A stretch of DNA of 64,000 nt, from the NCBI RefSeq assembly GCF_964019385.1, contig NC_088647.1:9998157-10062156 (forward strand). The letters run 5' to 3'. This DNA comes from Sycon ciliatum. Lineage: Eukaryota > Porifera > Calcarea > Leucosolenida > Sycettidae. The position numbers were made by a program, and so were the translations under genes. Position 1 is the stretch's first letter, and the number at the start of each line of letters is the position of its first letter. Below, piece by piece: positions 1 through 9,292 of the stretch. The notes under the pieces were generated by a model. The model ran no database searches. It was given only the letters and a program-made list of their open reading frames with translations, and was not told the origin of the DNA.

Positions 1-2
1 CA

Positions 3-449
3 AACCTCAAATCCTTTAAGCATTACAGCATCATGCCCGAGTGCATCGAAGACATGGATCTCCAGCCTAATACCTATGTGATCATTGATGACATCAGAGT
101 GATGGGTTTGAAGCATGGTAGTCAAAGAGAGTGTCTCTACAAGTTCTTCACCATGTACAGTCATCATCATAAGTTGAACGTGTTCTTTCTCTCTCAGAGC
201 TTTGATAACATTAAGGACATGAAGATCAATGCAAACTTTATGTATCTGTTTCGCTTCACCGATAAAAGCAACATCAAACGTTATCTCAATACTCTGTTTG
301 GTGGTCTGTGTACGAAGTCATTCATTATCTTTAGATTGTATGAGAAGTTATTGACGGTGTGTCGCAGGCCTATCCTAACCATTGATTGCTCTTCTAATCA
401 GTACTACACGTATTGCGAAGACACTGCATTAAAGGTGTTTTTTGAATAA
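3..449 (+). CDS. Polinton FtsK/A32-type packaging ATPase, C-terminal part
   Basis: The reading frame is open to the left edge of the window, so the start and the Walker A loop lie outside. A Walker B-like strand (TYVIIDDI) is followed by an SHHHKLNVFFLSQSFDN stretch, the sensor-type region seen in A32-like and Polinton ATPases, and then the typical hydrophobic MYLFRF block. In related elements this enzyme pumps DNA into capsids. The stop is followed within 20 bases by a TG microsatellite and the border of the inserted Penelope-like element. The first visible Met at 33 is internal and not the true start. Family assignment rests on these motifs and on the neighbouring protease and integrase. 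Confidence 0.8.
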   Translation, partial: NLKSFKHYSIMPECIEDMDLQPNTYVIIDDIRVMGLKHGSQRECLYKFFTMYSHHHKLNVFFLSQSFDNIKDMKINANFMYLFRFTDKSNIKRYLNTLFGGLCTKSFIIFRLYEKLLTVCRRPILTIDCSSNQYYTYCEDTALKVFFE

Positions 450-597
450 ACCCCTCGTTGATGTGTGTGTGCGTGTGTGTGCGTGTGCGTGTGTGTGTAT
501 ACGATCGCGATACATGTAGTCGATAATAGCTGAAATGTTAGCCTGAAAGTTAGTCGAAACATTAAAAAATAAAAATAAAATAAAGAAAAAAATAATA
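450..597. other. Short spacer: TG repeat, GTTAGCC repeats, AT-rich flank of the Penelope insertion
   Basis: Contains a TG/CG microsatellite (about 462-500), two or three degenerate GTTAGCC-type repeat units that also occur at 9360-9630, and an AT-rich tract that is nearly the same as the tract directly after the Penelope-like element at about 9307-9335. No gene seen. Confidence 0.6.
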
Positions 598-762
598 TTC
601 GACGAGGAGACAATAATTTTAATATGGCAATAAGTAGGACGAGCTGAAGCGACATGTGGACTACTTTATTAACAATGTAAGCGATGGAGACGATGCAAGA
701 AACAACCTAAAGGGTAAGGAAAAATACATGTAAGAAGAAAAAGGGCAATGGAAAAAAAAAAA

Positions 763-806
763 GATGATTCGAACAAGTTTTCGTACAACACTCTTCAGGA
801 ATCACC
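763..806 (-). ncRNA. Type I hammerhead ribozyme, inverted Penelope copy
   Basis: Read on the minus strand: stem I strand GGTGATTC, core CTGAAGA, a 3-bp stem II (GTG/TAC with one G-U pair), core GAA, a 3-bp stem III (AAC-TT-GTT), cleavage C, and stem I strand GAATCATC. All invariant core positions are present. Predicted cleavage lies between 771 and 770. The very short stem III is typical of Penelope-associated hammerheads. Confidence 0.85.
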
Positions 807-1086
807 GTTGTACTAAAGAACAAAATGAGAACAAAGGAAATAATATAGCAATCAAGGTAGGGTGACACGATACAATGACAGCACTAGAATATCGAGGTGC
901 GATTTCTCACAAAAGTGTGCAGAAAACAAGGGTATACAAGTAAGAACTAAGCGTGACAAGTGTGTATCAGCAACAAAAAACAAAAAAGTGAGAACGAATG
1001 ATAATAATAACAATAATAAACAAGAAGGTGACAAAACACATTTAGGCACAAGTGGCAACAACGTTGCCACACTACACAACAGAACA

Positions 1087-4000
1087 TTATTTGAACAATT
1101 TTAAGGTAATAACACTATCTTTCTGGACACACAAATTCGGCTTATGAATGCGCTGACAAACAGCTTCCAAAACTTGTAACTGCAAAAGATAACCATGACG
1201 AGCACGGCACAAAACAGAAAAACAGGAATCAGAATAAGTACGACAACAGTCAGTACTAGAAACCAAATGATTGTATACTGAAGACTTGTTATTACGAGAC
1301 GGACGCACACAATCTCGACTCACGCGCACACCCTCACACTCACTCTCACCCTCACTCAGCTCACCTTCTCCCTCACTGTCCGAATCAGAACCTGCTCCGT
1401 CATCCACCGCGGTTTGACTCTCCTCCTCACTTGCATCGTCCTGCGTCTCACCTTCACCACCCACGCCAACCCTGAATGCCGTTGCCTTCACGTCAGTCGT
1501 CGTCCTTTCCGATTGTTTCCTTTGTATTTTTACCGTGAATTCATAGGTCCGGTTGTAATCTGCTGTAGATCTCCGTGGTCTGTCATTTGCTGCTTTGTTT
1601 TGTGGATTAGTTGTTGTTGTTGTTGGATGTGAACCTGGTGTTGTTGTTGGATGTGCAGCTGGTGTTGTTGTTGCAGCCATGGTTGTTGGTCTTTCTGTTG
1701 GATCCAGCTCTGGTTCCGGTGGGACAAATCGACCGCCGCGGGTGCTCCCCACCAACACAGACCTCGAAGGAGGAGGGTCAGGGGGAGGCAGAGGTGCTGT
1801 CACCACTCGAGGCACAGCCCCATGCAAAGCACCCAGAGACACAGACTTAGGCACACCCGAGGGCTGCACCAATGGCGGTTCCGCACGCACCTCCAAAGAG
1901 CTGCCAAGCTCCAGCCCGTCCAACACAGATGTCAGAGGGGGAGTGGCAGACAGCGGCAGGGAACTATCCTGCCGTCTAGGTGATGGGTTTTTCCTAGGCC
2001 TCCCGCGTTTGGGCCTCTCAGATTGCGCACTGGGTGGAAGGATGTGAAGTGGAGTGTGTTGTTTGATACGTGCGTTCAGGTGCTGAACAGTCCTACCAAC
2101 ATACCGACTAGCACAATGTCGGCATTCGAAGTTGTAGATAACATGACTGAGGTGGAGGGTTGGTAGGACGTCCTTCCGCACCGTGAACGCACGCATTGTT
2201 GTGAAGACTGGCACAAAATGTACTGCATAATAAGTACGACGGACGATAGACTTGACTGCGTGACACACTTTGATCGATTCCTGCCCCTTCCATGGCAAAC
2301 ATAGATAGACGGGACAGCGAGGTGGACCAATCAGCACCGATTTCGGTTTCTGCTCCATGGACAGAAACTTACGCAACAAGAATTCCGGATAGCCATTCTT
2401 CAAGAACACAGATCGAAGGAAATCGAGCTCGGCCTGCAGCTTACTGGGCGAACAAATACGTTCCGCACGGTCCACGAGGTTACGAACTAAGTTGACCTTG
2501 TATTGAGACGAACAATATGAATCGAAGGCAATGTACTGACCGGTGAACGTAGGCTTACGATACACAGAAGTCAACATTTCACAGCCAGTCTTCTCTACAA
2601 GCACGTCTAGAAATGACAACTTACTAGACTGCTCGTGCTCACAAGTAAAGCGGAGGGAAGGATGTAGGCTGTTGAGCACATCGAGAAACAATTCACTGCT
2701 CTCAACACTGTCAAAATGCGTGAACGAATCGTCAACAAAACGCACGTAGAACGCGGGCCAAAGCGACTCATCAATCTTGCACTCACAATAACCAACGAAT
2801 ATATTGGCGAGGACGGGACCAAGAGGAGATCCCATCGCCACACCATCTACTTGCTTGTACATCACATCGTTGAACGAAAATTCGACACCAGTTGTAACTG
2901 ACAGCATCAAATGACGAAACGCCGCTTCCGATACCCATGGAGTATCAACATCATCGTTACGGTACAATACATCCATACAGATGTCAACAGTCTCATCAAT
3001 AGGAACATTCGTAAAGAGACTTACAACATCGAAGGAACACATGTGTGCATTGAGAGGGACCGGACTATCACGAAGCCTCGCAACAAAGTCGAAGCTATCC
3101 TTCACAGTGCGTTTGCAATAGTAATCTTGAACAGGCTGTAGGTAGATGCACAGCCATTTCGAGATAGAGTATTGAGGGGAGGCGGTCATGGATACTATTG
3201 GTCTAACAGGGCATGTAGGTTTATGAATTTTAGGAAGGCCATAGAGTCTAGGACGAAGGGTACCAGTCGGTTTGATGCGATCGAATTCATGTTTTGATAT
3301 TTGTTCTTCATTCTTTAGCTTCTTAAGGTAAGTTACAAGATCCTTTTCTACTTTTTCAGTTCGATCACAGGTCTTGACCGGACCAAGTGTACGGAACTTT
3401 GATGTGTCATTTAGGATAACGGACATCTTCTCGATGTAGTCAGTTTTATTCATTAAAACAGTTGCACGACCCTTATCAGGGCGCGTGACAATAATGTCTT
3501 TGTTATTCCGTAGCTCATGCAGGGCTTTGAGATGTTCGCGTTTCAATGAAAACGTTCTTCTATCCGGTAATGCATCAGCGTGTTCCTCGGCCTCTGCCCG
3601 GATCTTTGCGGCGCAAATGGACTGTTGTGACTCGGACACCGGTCTGAAGCGTAATAACTTGCGGTAAAAGAGCTCAAACTCGGTCATGATTACTTCCTTC
3701 TTGTTTGATTTTGGTGGAATCCCGAAATCGGTTCCACGACAGAGGAGCTCTTTCTGAAGAGTGGTCAACTCTAGTGATGTCATGTTAATTATGGTGGTAT
3801 CAGGATCGATGGTGACATGTCCATATCTTTTCTGTCTTAGCCAATTGTAGGTCTTGTCATGTTTTGTGATTAGATGGATACGTTGTTTCTGGTCATTTTC
3901 CGAAAGGAGCATAGAGAATCTCAAGAAGTCGTGAGAGGAGAGAAAGCAGCGTGCACGATCATACAAATACCTAAACCGCGAACGTGACTTTGACAAAGTG

Positions 4001-4236
4001 TCGCAGGACCGGGCAATCTCGTCTTTCATGAATACGCGTTCGATGTTTAACGTGTGGTAAGCTTTGGTCCTGCGGACACGGTTCTCTACACCACCTGGAC
4101 AAACACCATTGTCCAGACAACGTCTAAGGAACACTACGTTAAATGCAACACTACGATAATGAAATCGTGACTTCAGCGCATGGTTCAGAATATCTATCTG
4201 AGTCTGGCTATATCTCGACCTGAAGTATTTAAAAAT
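1087..4236 (-). CDS. Penelope-like reverse transcriptase/GIY-YIG ORF, inverted copy without its own start
   Basis: Near-identical to the ORF of the full copy at 5619-8825 from its residue 20 to the stop, but lacking the first 19-20 codons, because those lie in the pseudo-LTR and this copy abuts that segment head-on. The frame stays open into antisense pseudo-LTR sequence up to 4680, so a fused protein with about 129 unrelated N-terminal residues is possible on paper but is probably accidental. All RT motifs are present, including the Asp-Asp pair and the LYGLPKIHK block. It differs from the full copy at isolated positions only. Probably not expressed as a normal Penelope protein. Confidence 0.75.
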   Translation of the reverse strand: MFKYFRSRYSQTQIDILNHALKSRFHYRSVAFNVVFLRRCLDNGVCPGGVENRVRRTKAYHTLNIERVFMKDEIARSCDTLSKSRSRFRYLYDRARCFLSSHDFLRFSMLLSENDQKQRIHLITKHDKTYNWLRQKRYGHVTIDPDTTIINMTSLELTTLQKELLCRGTDFGIPPKSNKKEVIMTEFELFYRKLLRFRPVSESQQSICAAKIRAEAEEHADALPDRRTFSLKREHLKALHELRNNKDIIVTRPDKGRATVLMNKTDYIEKMSVILNDTSKFRTLGPVKTCDRTEKVEKDLVTYLKKLKNEEQISKHEFDRIKPTGTLRPRLYGLPKIHKPTCPVRPIVSMTASPQYSISKWLCIYLQPVQDYYCKRTVKDSFDFVARLRDSPVPLNAHMCSFDVVSLFTNVPIDETVDICMDVLYRNDDVDTPWVSEAAFRHLMLSVTTGVEFSFNDVMYKQVDGVAMGSPLGPVLANIFVGYCECKIDESLWPAFYVRFVDDSFTHFDSVESSELFLDVLNSLHPSLRFTCEHEQSSKLSFLDVLVEKTGCEMLTSVYRKPTFTGQYIAFDSYCSSQYKVNLVRNLVDRAERICSPSKLQAELDFLRSVFLKNGYPEFLLRKFLSMEQKPKSVLIGPPRCPVYLCLPWKGQESIKVCHAVKSIVRRTYYAVHFVPVFTTMRAFTVRKDVLPTLHLSHVIYNFECRHCASRYVGRTVQHLNARIKQHTPLHILPPSAQSERPKRGRPRKNPSPRRQDSSLPLSATPPLTSVLDGLELGSSLEVRAEPPLVQPSGVPKSVSLGALHGAVPRVVTAPLPPPDPPPSRSVLVGSTRGGRFVPPEPELDPTERPTTMAATTTPAAHPTTTPGSHPTTTTTNPQNKAANDRPRRSTADYNRTYEFTVKIQRKQSERTTTDVKATAFRVGVGGEGETQDDASEEESQTAVDDGAGSDSDSEGEGELSEGESECEGVRVSRDCVRPSRNNKSSVYNHLVSSTDCCRTYSDSCFSVLCRARHGYLLQLQVLEAVCQRIHKPNLCVQKDSVITLKLFK

Positions 4237-4239
4237 TCC

Positions 4240-5188
4240 ACCCAGTGCGCAATCTGAGAGGCCCAAACGCGGGAGGCCTAGGAAAAACCCATCACCTAGA
4301 CGGCAGGATAGTTCCCTGCCGCTGTCTGCCACTCCCCCTCTGACATCTGTGTTGGACGGGCTGGAGCTTGGCAGCTCTTTGGAGGTGCGTGCGGAACCGC
4401 CATTGGTGCAGCCCTCGGGTGTGCCTAAGTCTGTGTCTCTGGGTGCTTTGCATGGGGCTGTGCCTCGAGTGGTGACAGCACCTCTGCCTCCCCCTGACCC
4501 TCCTCCTTCGAGGTCTGTGTTGGTGGGGAGCACCCGCGGCGGTCGATTTGTCCCACCGGAACCAGAGCTGGATCCAACAGAAAGACCAACAACCATGGCT
4601 GCAACAACAACACCAGCTGCACATCCAACAACAACACCAGGTTCACATCCAACAACAACAACAACTAATCCACAAAACAAAGCAGCAAATGACAGACCAC
4701 GGAGATCTACAGCAGATTACAACCGGACCTATGAATTCACGGTAAAAATACAAAGGAAACAATCGGAAAGGACGACGACTGACGTGAAGGCAACGGCATT
4801 CAGGGTTGGCGTGGGTGGTGAAGGTGAGACGCAGGACGATGCAAGTGAGGAGGAGAGTCAAACCGCGGTGGATGACGGAGCAGGTTCTGATTCGGACAGT
4901 GAGGGAGAAGGTGAGCTGAGTGAGGGTGAGAGTGAGTGTGAGGGTGTGCGCGTGAGTCGAGATTGCGTGCGTCCGTCTCGTAATAACAAGTCTTCAGTAT
5001 ACAATCATTTGGTTTCTAGTACTGACTGTTGTCGTACTTATTCTGATTCCTGTTTTTCTGTTTTGTGCCGTGCTCGTCATGGTTATCTTTTGCAGTTACA
5101 AGTTTTGGAAGCTGTTTGTCAGCGCATTCATAAGCCGAATTTGTGTGTCCAGAAAGATAGTGTTATTACCTTAAAATTGTTCAAATAA
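4240..5188 (+). pseudogene. Orphan C-terminal part of the Penelope protein inside the pseudo-LTR
   Basis: Encodes the AT-hook, Pro/Thr-rich and acidic region and the last part of the GIY-YIG domain, ending in KPNLCVQKDSV and TLKLFK, but has no reverse transcriptase in front of it. An ATG-initiated frame runs from 4349. This is a by-product of the pseudo-LTR structure rather than a separate gene. Confidence 0.75.
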
Positions 5189-5468
5189 TGTTCTGTTGTG
5201 TAGTGTGGCAACGTTGTTGCCACTTGTGCCTAAATGTGTTTTGTCACCTTCTTGTTTATTATTGTTATTATTATCATTCGTTCTCACTTTTTTGTTTTTT
5301 GTTGCTGATACACACTTGTCACGCTTAGTTCTTACTTGTATACCCTTGTTTTCTGCACACTTTTGTGAGAAATCGCACCTCGATATTCTAGTGCTGTCAT
5401 TGTATCGTGTCACCCTACCTTGATTGCTATATTATTTCCTTTGTTCTCATTTTGTTCTTTAGTACAAC

Positions 5469-5512
5469 GGTGATTCCTGAAGAGTGTTGTACGAAAACTT
5501 GTTCGAATCATC
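5469..5512 (+). ncRNA. Type I hammerhead ribozyme in the pseudo-LTR
   Basis: Stem I pairs 5469-5476 with 5505-5512 over 8 bp including one G-U. The core is CTGAAGA at 5477-5483 and GAA at 5493-5495; stem II is 5484-5492 and stem III is 5496-5503 with a 2-nt loop. Predicted cleavage is between C5504 and G5505, about 114 bases upstream of the ATG of the full-length ORF, so it would define the 5' end of the processed RNA. Confidence 0.88.
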
Positions 5513-5618
5513 TTTTTTTTTTCCATTGCCCTTTTTCTTCTTACATGTATTTTTCCTTACCCTTTAGGTTGTTTCTTGCATCGTCTCCATCGCTTACATT
5601 GTTAATAAAGTAGTCCAC

Positions 5619-8600
5619 ATGTCGCTTCAGCTCGTCCTACTTATTGCCATATTAAAATTATTGTCTCCTCGTCGAATTTTTAAATACTTCAGGTCGAGAT
5701 ATAGCCAGACTCAGATAGATATTCTGAACCATGCGCTGAAGTCACGATTTCATTATCGTAGTGTTGCATTTAACGTAGTGTTCCTTAGACGTTGTCTGGA
5801 CAATGGTGTTTGTCCAGGTGGTGTAGAGAACCGTGTCCGCAGGACCAAAGCTTACCACACGTTAAACATCGAACGCGTATTCATGAAAGACGAGATTGCC
5901 CGGTCCTGCGACACTTTGTCAAAGTCACGTTCGCGGTTTAGGTATTTGTATGATCGTGCACGCTGCTTTCTCTCCTCTCACGACTTCTTGAGATTCTCTA
6001 TGCTCCTTTCGGAAAATGACCAGAAACAACGTATCCATCTAATCACAAAACATGACAAGACCTACAATTGGCTAAGACAGAAAAGATATGGACATGTCAC
6101 CATCGATCCTGATACCACCATAATTAACATGACATCACTAGAGTTGACCACTCTTCAGAAAGAGCTCCTCTGTCGTGGAACCGATTTCGGGATTCCACCA
6201 AAATCAAACAAGAAGGAAGTAATCATGACCGAGTTTGAGCTCTTTTACCGCAAGTTATTACGCTTCAGACCGGTGTCCGAGTCACAACAGTCCATTTGCG
6301 CCGCAAAGATCCGGGCAGAGGCCGAGGAACACGCTGATGCATTACCGGATAGAAGAACGTTTTCATTGAAACGCGAACATCTCAAAGCCCTGCATGAGCT
6401 ACGGAATAACAAAGACATTATTGTCACGCGCCCTGATAAGGGTCGTGCAACTGTTTTAATGAATAAAACTGACTACATCGAGAAGATGTCCGTTATCCTA
6501 AATGACACATCAAAGTTCCGTACACTTGGTCCGGTCAAGACCTGTGATCGAACTGAAAAAGTAGAAAAGGATCTTGTAACTTACCTTAAGAAGCTAAAGA
6601 ATGAAGAACAAATATCAAAACATGAATTCGATCGCATCAAACCGACTGGTACCCTTCGTCCTAGACTCTATGGCCTTCCTAAAATTCATAAACCTACATG
6701 CCCTGTTAGACCAATAGTATCCATGACCGCCTCCCCTCAATACTCTATCTCGAAATGGCTGTGCATCTACCTACAGCCTGTTCAAGATTACTATTGCAAA
6801 CGCACTGTGAAGGATAGCTTCGACTTTGTTGCGAGGCTTCGTGATAGTCCGGTCCCTCTCAATGCACACATGTGTTCCTTCGATGTTGTAAGTCTCTTTA
6901 CGAATGTTCCTATTGATGAGACTGTTGACATCTGTATGGATGTATTGTACCGTAACGATGATGTTGATACTCCATGGGTATCGGAAGCGGCGTTTCGTCA
7001 TTTGATGCTGTCAGTTACAACTGGTGTCGAATTTTCGTTCAACGATGTGATGTACAAGCAAGTAGATGGTGTGGCGATGGGATCTCCTCTTGGTCCCGTC
7101 CTCGCCAATATATTCGTTGGTTATTGTGAGTGCAAGATTGATGAGTCGCTTTGGCCCGCGTTCTACGTGCGTTTTGTTGACGATTCGTTCACGCATTTTG
7201 ACAGTGTTGAGAGCAGTGAATTGTTTCTCGATGTGCTCAACAGCCTACATCCTTCCCTCCGCTTTACTTGTGAGCACGAGCAGTCTAGTAAGTTGTCATT
7301 TCTAGACGTGCTTGTAGAGAAGACTGGCTGTGAAATGTTGACTTCTGTGTATCGTAAGCCTACGTTCACCGGTCAGTACATTGCCTTCGATTCATATTGT
7401 TCGTCTCAATACAAGGTCAACTTAGTTCGTAACCTCGTGGACCGTGCGGAACGTATTTGTTCGCCCAGTAAGCTGCAGGCCGAGCTCGATTTCCTTCGAT
7501 CTGTTTTCTTGAAGAATGGCTATCCGGAATTCTTGTTGCGTAAGTTTCTGTCCATGGAGCAGAAACCGAAATCGGTGCTGATTGGTCCACCTCGCTGTCC
7601 CGTCTATCTATGTTTGCCATGGAAGGGGCAGGAATCGATCAAAGTGTGTCACGCAGTCAAGTCTATCGTCCGTCGTACTTATTATGCAGTACATTTTGTG
7701 CCAGTCTTCACAACAATGCGTGCGTTCACGGTGCGGAAGGACGTCCTACCAACCCTCCACCTCAGTCATGTTATCTACAACTTCGAATGCCGACATTGTG
7801 CTAGTCGGTATGTTGGTAGGACTGTTCAGCACCTGAACGCACGTATCAAACAACACACTCCACTTCACATCCTTCCACCCAGTGCGCAATCTGAGAGGCC
7901 CAAACGCGGGAGGCCTAGGAAAAACCCATCACCTAGACGGCAGGATAGTTCCCTGCCGCTGTCTGCCACTCCCCCTCTGACATCTGTGTTGGACGGGCTG
8001 GAGCTTGGCAGCTCTTTGGAGGTGCGTGCGGAACCGCCATTGGTGCAGCCCTCGGGTGTGCCTAAGTCTGTGTCTCTGGGTGCTTTGCATGGGGCTGTGC
8101 CTCGAGTGGTGACAGCACCTCTGCCTCCCCCTGACCCTCCTCCTTCGAGGTCTGTGTTGGTGGGGAGCACCCGCGGCGGTCGATTTGTCCCACCGGAACC
8201 AGAGCTGGATCCAACAGAAAGACCAACAACCATGGCTGCAACAACAACACCAGCTGCACATCCAACAACAACACCAGGTTCACATCCAACAACAACAACA
8301 ACTAATCCACAAAACAAAGCAGCAAATGACAGACCACGGAGATCTACAGCAGATTACAACCGGACCTATGAATTCACGGTAAAAATACAAAGGAAACAAT
8401 CGGAAAGGACGACGACTGACGTGAAGGCAACGGCATTCAGGGTTGGCGTGGGTGGTGAAGGTGAGACGCAGGACGATGCAAGTGAGGAGGAGAGTCAAAC
8501 CGCGGTGGATGACGGAGCAGGTTCTGATTCGGACAGTGAGGGAGAAGGTGAGCTGAGTGAGGGTGAGAGTGAGTGTGAGGGTGTGCGCGTGAGTCGAGAT

Positions 8601-8825
8601 TGTGTGCGTCCGTCTCGTAATAACAAGTCTTCAGTATACAATCATTTGGTTTCTAGTACTGACTGTTGTCGTACTTATTCTGATTCCTGTTTTTCTGTTT
8701 TGTGCCGTGCTCGTCATGGTTATCTTTTGCAGTTACAAGTTTTGGAAGCTGTTTGTCAGCGCATTCATAAGCCGAATTTGTGTGTCCAGAAAGATAGTGT
8801 TATTACCTTAAAATTGTTCAAATAA
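5619..8825 (+). CDS. Penelope-like reverse transcriptase with GIY-YIG endonuclease, intact
   Basis: 1068 residues. The ATG lies in the end of the pseudo-LTR, downstream of the ribozyme, and residues 1-20 come from it. Motifs seen: the DKGRATVLMNKTDY block, LYGLPKIHKP, motif A FDVVSLFTNVP (Asp422), motif B GVAMGSPLGPVLANIF, motif C FVDD (Asp521-Asp522), FLDVLVEK and VYRKPTFTGQY. These are the Penelope/telomerase-related RT hallmarks. A GIY-YIG start (CRHCASRYVGRT, about 717-746, with Arg742 and His746) is followed by about 255 residues containing an AT-hook (KRGRPRK, 762-768), Thr/Pro-rich and Ser/Glu-rich acidic runs, before the rest of the nuclease (about 1002-1068, with LEA Glu1043 and KPNLCVQK). 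RT copies element RNA and the nuclease nicks target DNA. No frameshift or stop is present. Confidence 0.9.
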   Translation: MSLQLVLLIAILKLLSPRRIFKYFRSRYSQTQIDILNHALKSRFHYRSVAFNVVFLRRCLDNGVCPGGVENRVRRTKAYHTLNIERVFMKDEIARSCDTLSKSRSRFRYLYDRARCFLSSHDFLRFSMLLSENDQKQRIHLITKHDKTYNWLRQKRYGHVTIDPDTTIINMTSLELTTLQKELLCRGTDFGIPPKSNKKEVIMTEFELFYRKLLRFRPVSESQQSICAAKIRAEAEEHADALPDRRTFSLKREHLKALHELRNNKDIIVTRPDKGRATVLMNKTDYIEKMSVILNDTSKFRTLGPVKTCDRTEKVEKDLVTYLKKLKNEEQISKHEFDRIKPTGTLRPRLYGLPKIHKPTCPVRPIVSMTASPQYSISKWLCIYLQPVQDYYCKRTVKDSFDFVARLRDSPVPLNAHMCSFDVVSLFTNVPIDETVDICMDVLYRNDDVDTPWVSEAAFRHLMLSVTTGVEFSFNDVMYKQVDGVAMGSPLGPVLANIFVGYCECKIDESLWPAFYVRFVDDSFTHFDSVESSELFLDVLNSLHPSLRFTCEHEQSSKLSFLDVLVEKTGCEMLTSVYRKPTFTGQYIAFDSYCSSQYKVNLVRNLVDRAERICSPSKLQAELDFLRSVFLKNGYPEFLLRKFLSMEQKPKSVLIGPPRCPVYLCLPWKGQESIKVCHAVKSIVRRTYYAVHFVPVFTTMRAFTVRKDVLPTLHLSHVIYNFECRHCASRYVGRTVQHLNARIKQHTPLHILPPSAQSERPKRGRPRKNPSPRRQDSSLPLSATPPLTSVLDGLELGSSLEVRAEPPLVQPSGVPKSVSLGALHGAVPRVVTAPLPPPDPPPSRSVLVGSTRGGRFVPPEPELDPTERPTTMAATTTPAAHPTTTPGSHPTTTTTNPQNKAANDRPRRSTADYNRTYEFTVKIQRKQSERTTTDVKATAFRVGVGGEGETQDDASEEESQTAVDDGAGSDSDSEGEGELSEGESECEGVRVSRDCVRPSRNNKSSVYNHLVSSTDCCRTYSDSCFSVLCRARHGYLLQLQVLEAVCQRIHKPNLCVQKDSVITLKLFK

Positions 8826-9105
8826 TGTTCTGTTGTGTAGTGTGGCAACGTTGTTGCCACTTGTGCCTAAATGTGTTTTGTCACCTTCTTGTTTATTATT
8901 GTTATTATTATCATTCGTTCTCACTTTTTTGTTTTTTGTTGCTGATACACACTTGTCACGCTTAGTTCTTACTTGTATACCCTTGTTTTCTGCACACTTT
9001 TGTGAGAAATCGCACCTCGATATTCTAGTGCTGTCATTGTATCGTGTCACCCTACCTTGATTGCTATATTATTTCCTTTGTTCTCATTTTGTTCTTTAGT
9101 ACAAC

Positions 9106-9149
9106 GGTGATTCCTGAAGAGTGTTGTACGAAAACTTGTTCGAATCATC
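9106..9149 (+). ncRNA. Type I hammerhead ribozyme, full Penelope copy
   Basis: Same 44 bases as the copy at 5469-5512: stem I 9106-9113 with 9142-9149, core CTGAAGA 9114-9120 and GAA 9130-9132, predicted cleavage between 9141 and 9142. It lies in the 3' UTR, about 280 bases after the ORF stop. Together with the upstream copy it could release a unit-length 3.6-kb RNA. Confidence 0.88.
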
Positions 9150-9292
9150 TTTTTTTTTTTCCATTGCCCTTTTTCTTCTTACATGTATTTTTCCTTACCC
9201 TTTAGGTTGTTTCTTGCATCGTCTCCATCGCTTACATTGTTAATAAAGTAGTCCACATGTCGCTTCAGCTCGTCCTACTTATTGCCATATTA

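Larger units (their letters stand above)
4240..5676 (+). repeat. Pseudo-LTR of the Penelope-like element
   Basis: Repeats the 3' end of the full copy (7877-9292) almost perfectly; I saw one difference in the coding part (C at about 4964 where both long copies have T). It carries the C-terminal coding part, the 3' UTR and a hammerhead ribozyme. Its last 58 bases supply the ATG and first codons of the downstream full-length ORF. It would therefore act as promoter/leader region and as ribozyme donor for the downstream copy. Confidence 0.85.
598..9292. mobile_element. Penelope-like element: inverted copy, pseudo-LTR and full copy
   Basis: Three segments of one element abut. A minus-strand copy spans about 598-4236; a plus-strand 3' fragment (pseudo-LTR) spans about 4240-5676; a full plus-strand copy follows, with its body from 5677 and its 3' part (7877-9292) repeating the pseudo-LTR. 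The two long copies form inverted arms of about 3.6 kb that differ at only a few bases (for example near 2410 versus 7507), so the insertion looks recent. Partial tandem copies with an extra inverted copy at the 5' side are the known signature of Penelope-like integration. The full copy still has an intact 1068-codon ORF and may be competent. Each 3' part holds a hammerhead ribozyme. The insertion splits the Polinton. Confidence 0.88.

Noticed and set aside
1530-1727. Gln-rich 65-residue ORF (also at 4548 and 8185)
   Set aside because: Shifted reading of CAACAACAA-type codons of the Penelope protein.
1595-2047. 150-residue ORF antisense to the Penelope C-terminal region, repeated at 7865-8317
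   Set aside because: It is the mirror of a low-complexity coding region in all three copies; no independent signal or start context.
4236-4680. N-terminal extension of the inverted Penelope ORF
   Set aside because: It runs through antisense pseudo-LTR DNA across the junction; a chance open frame.
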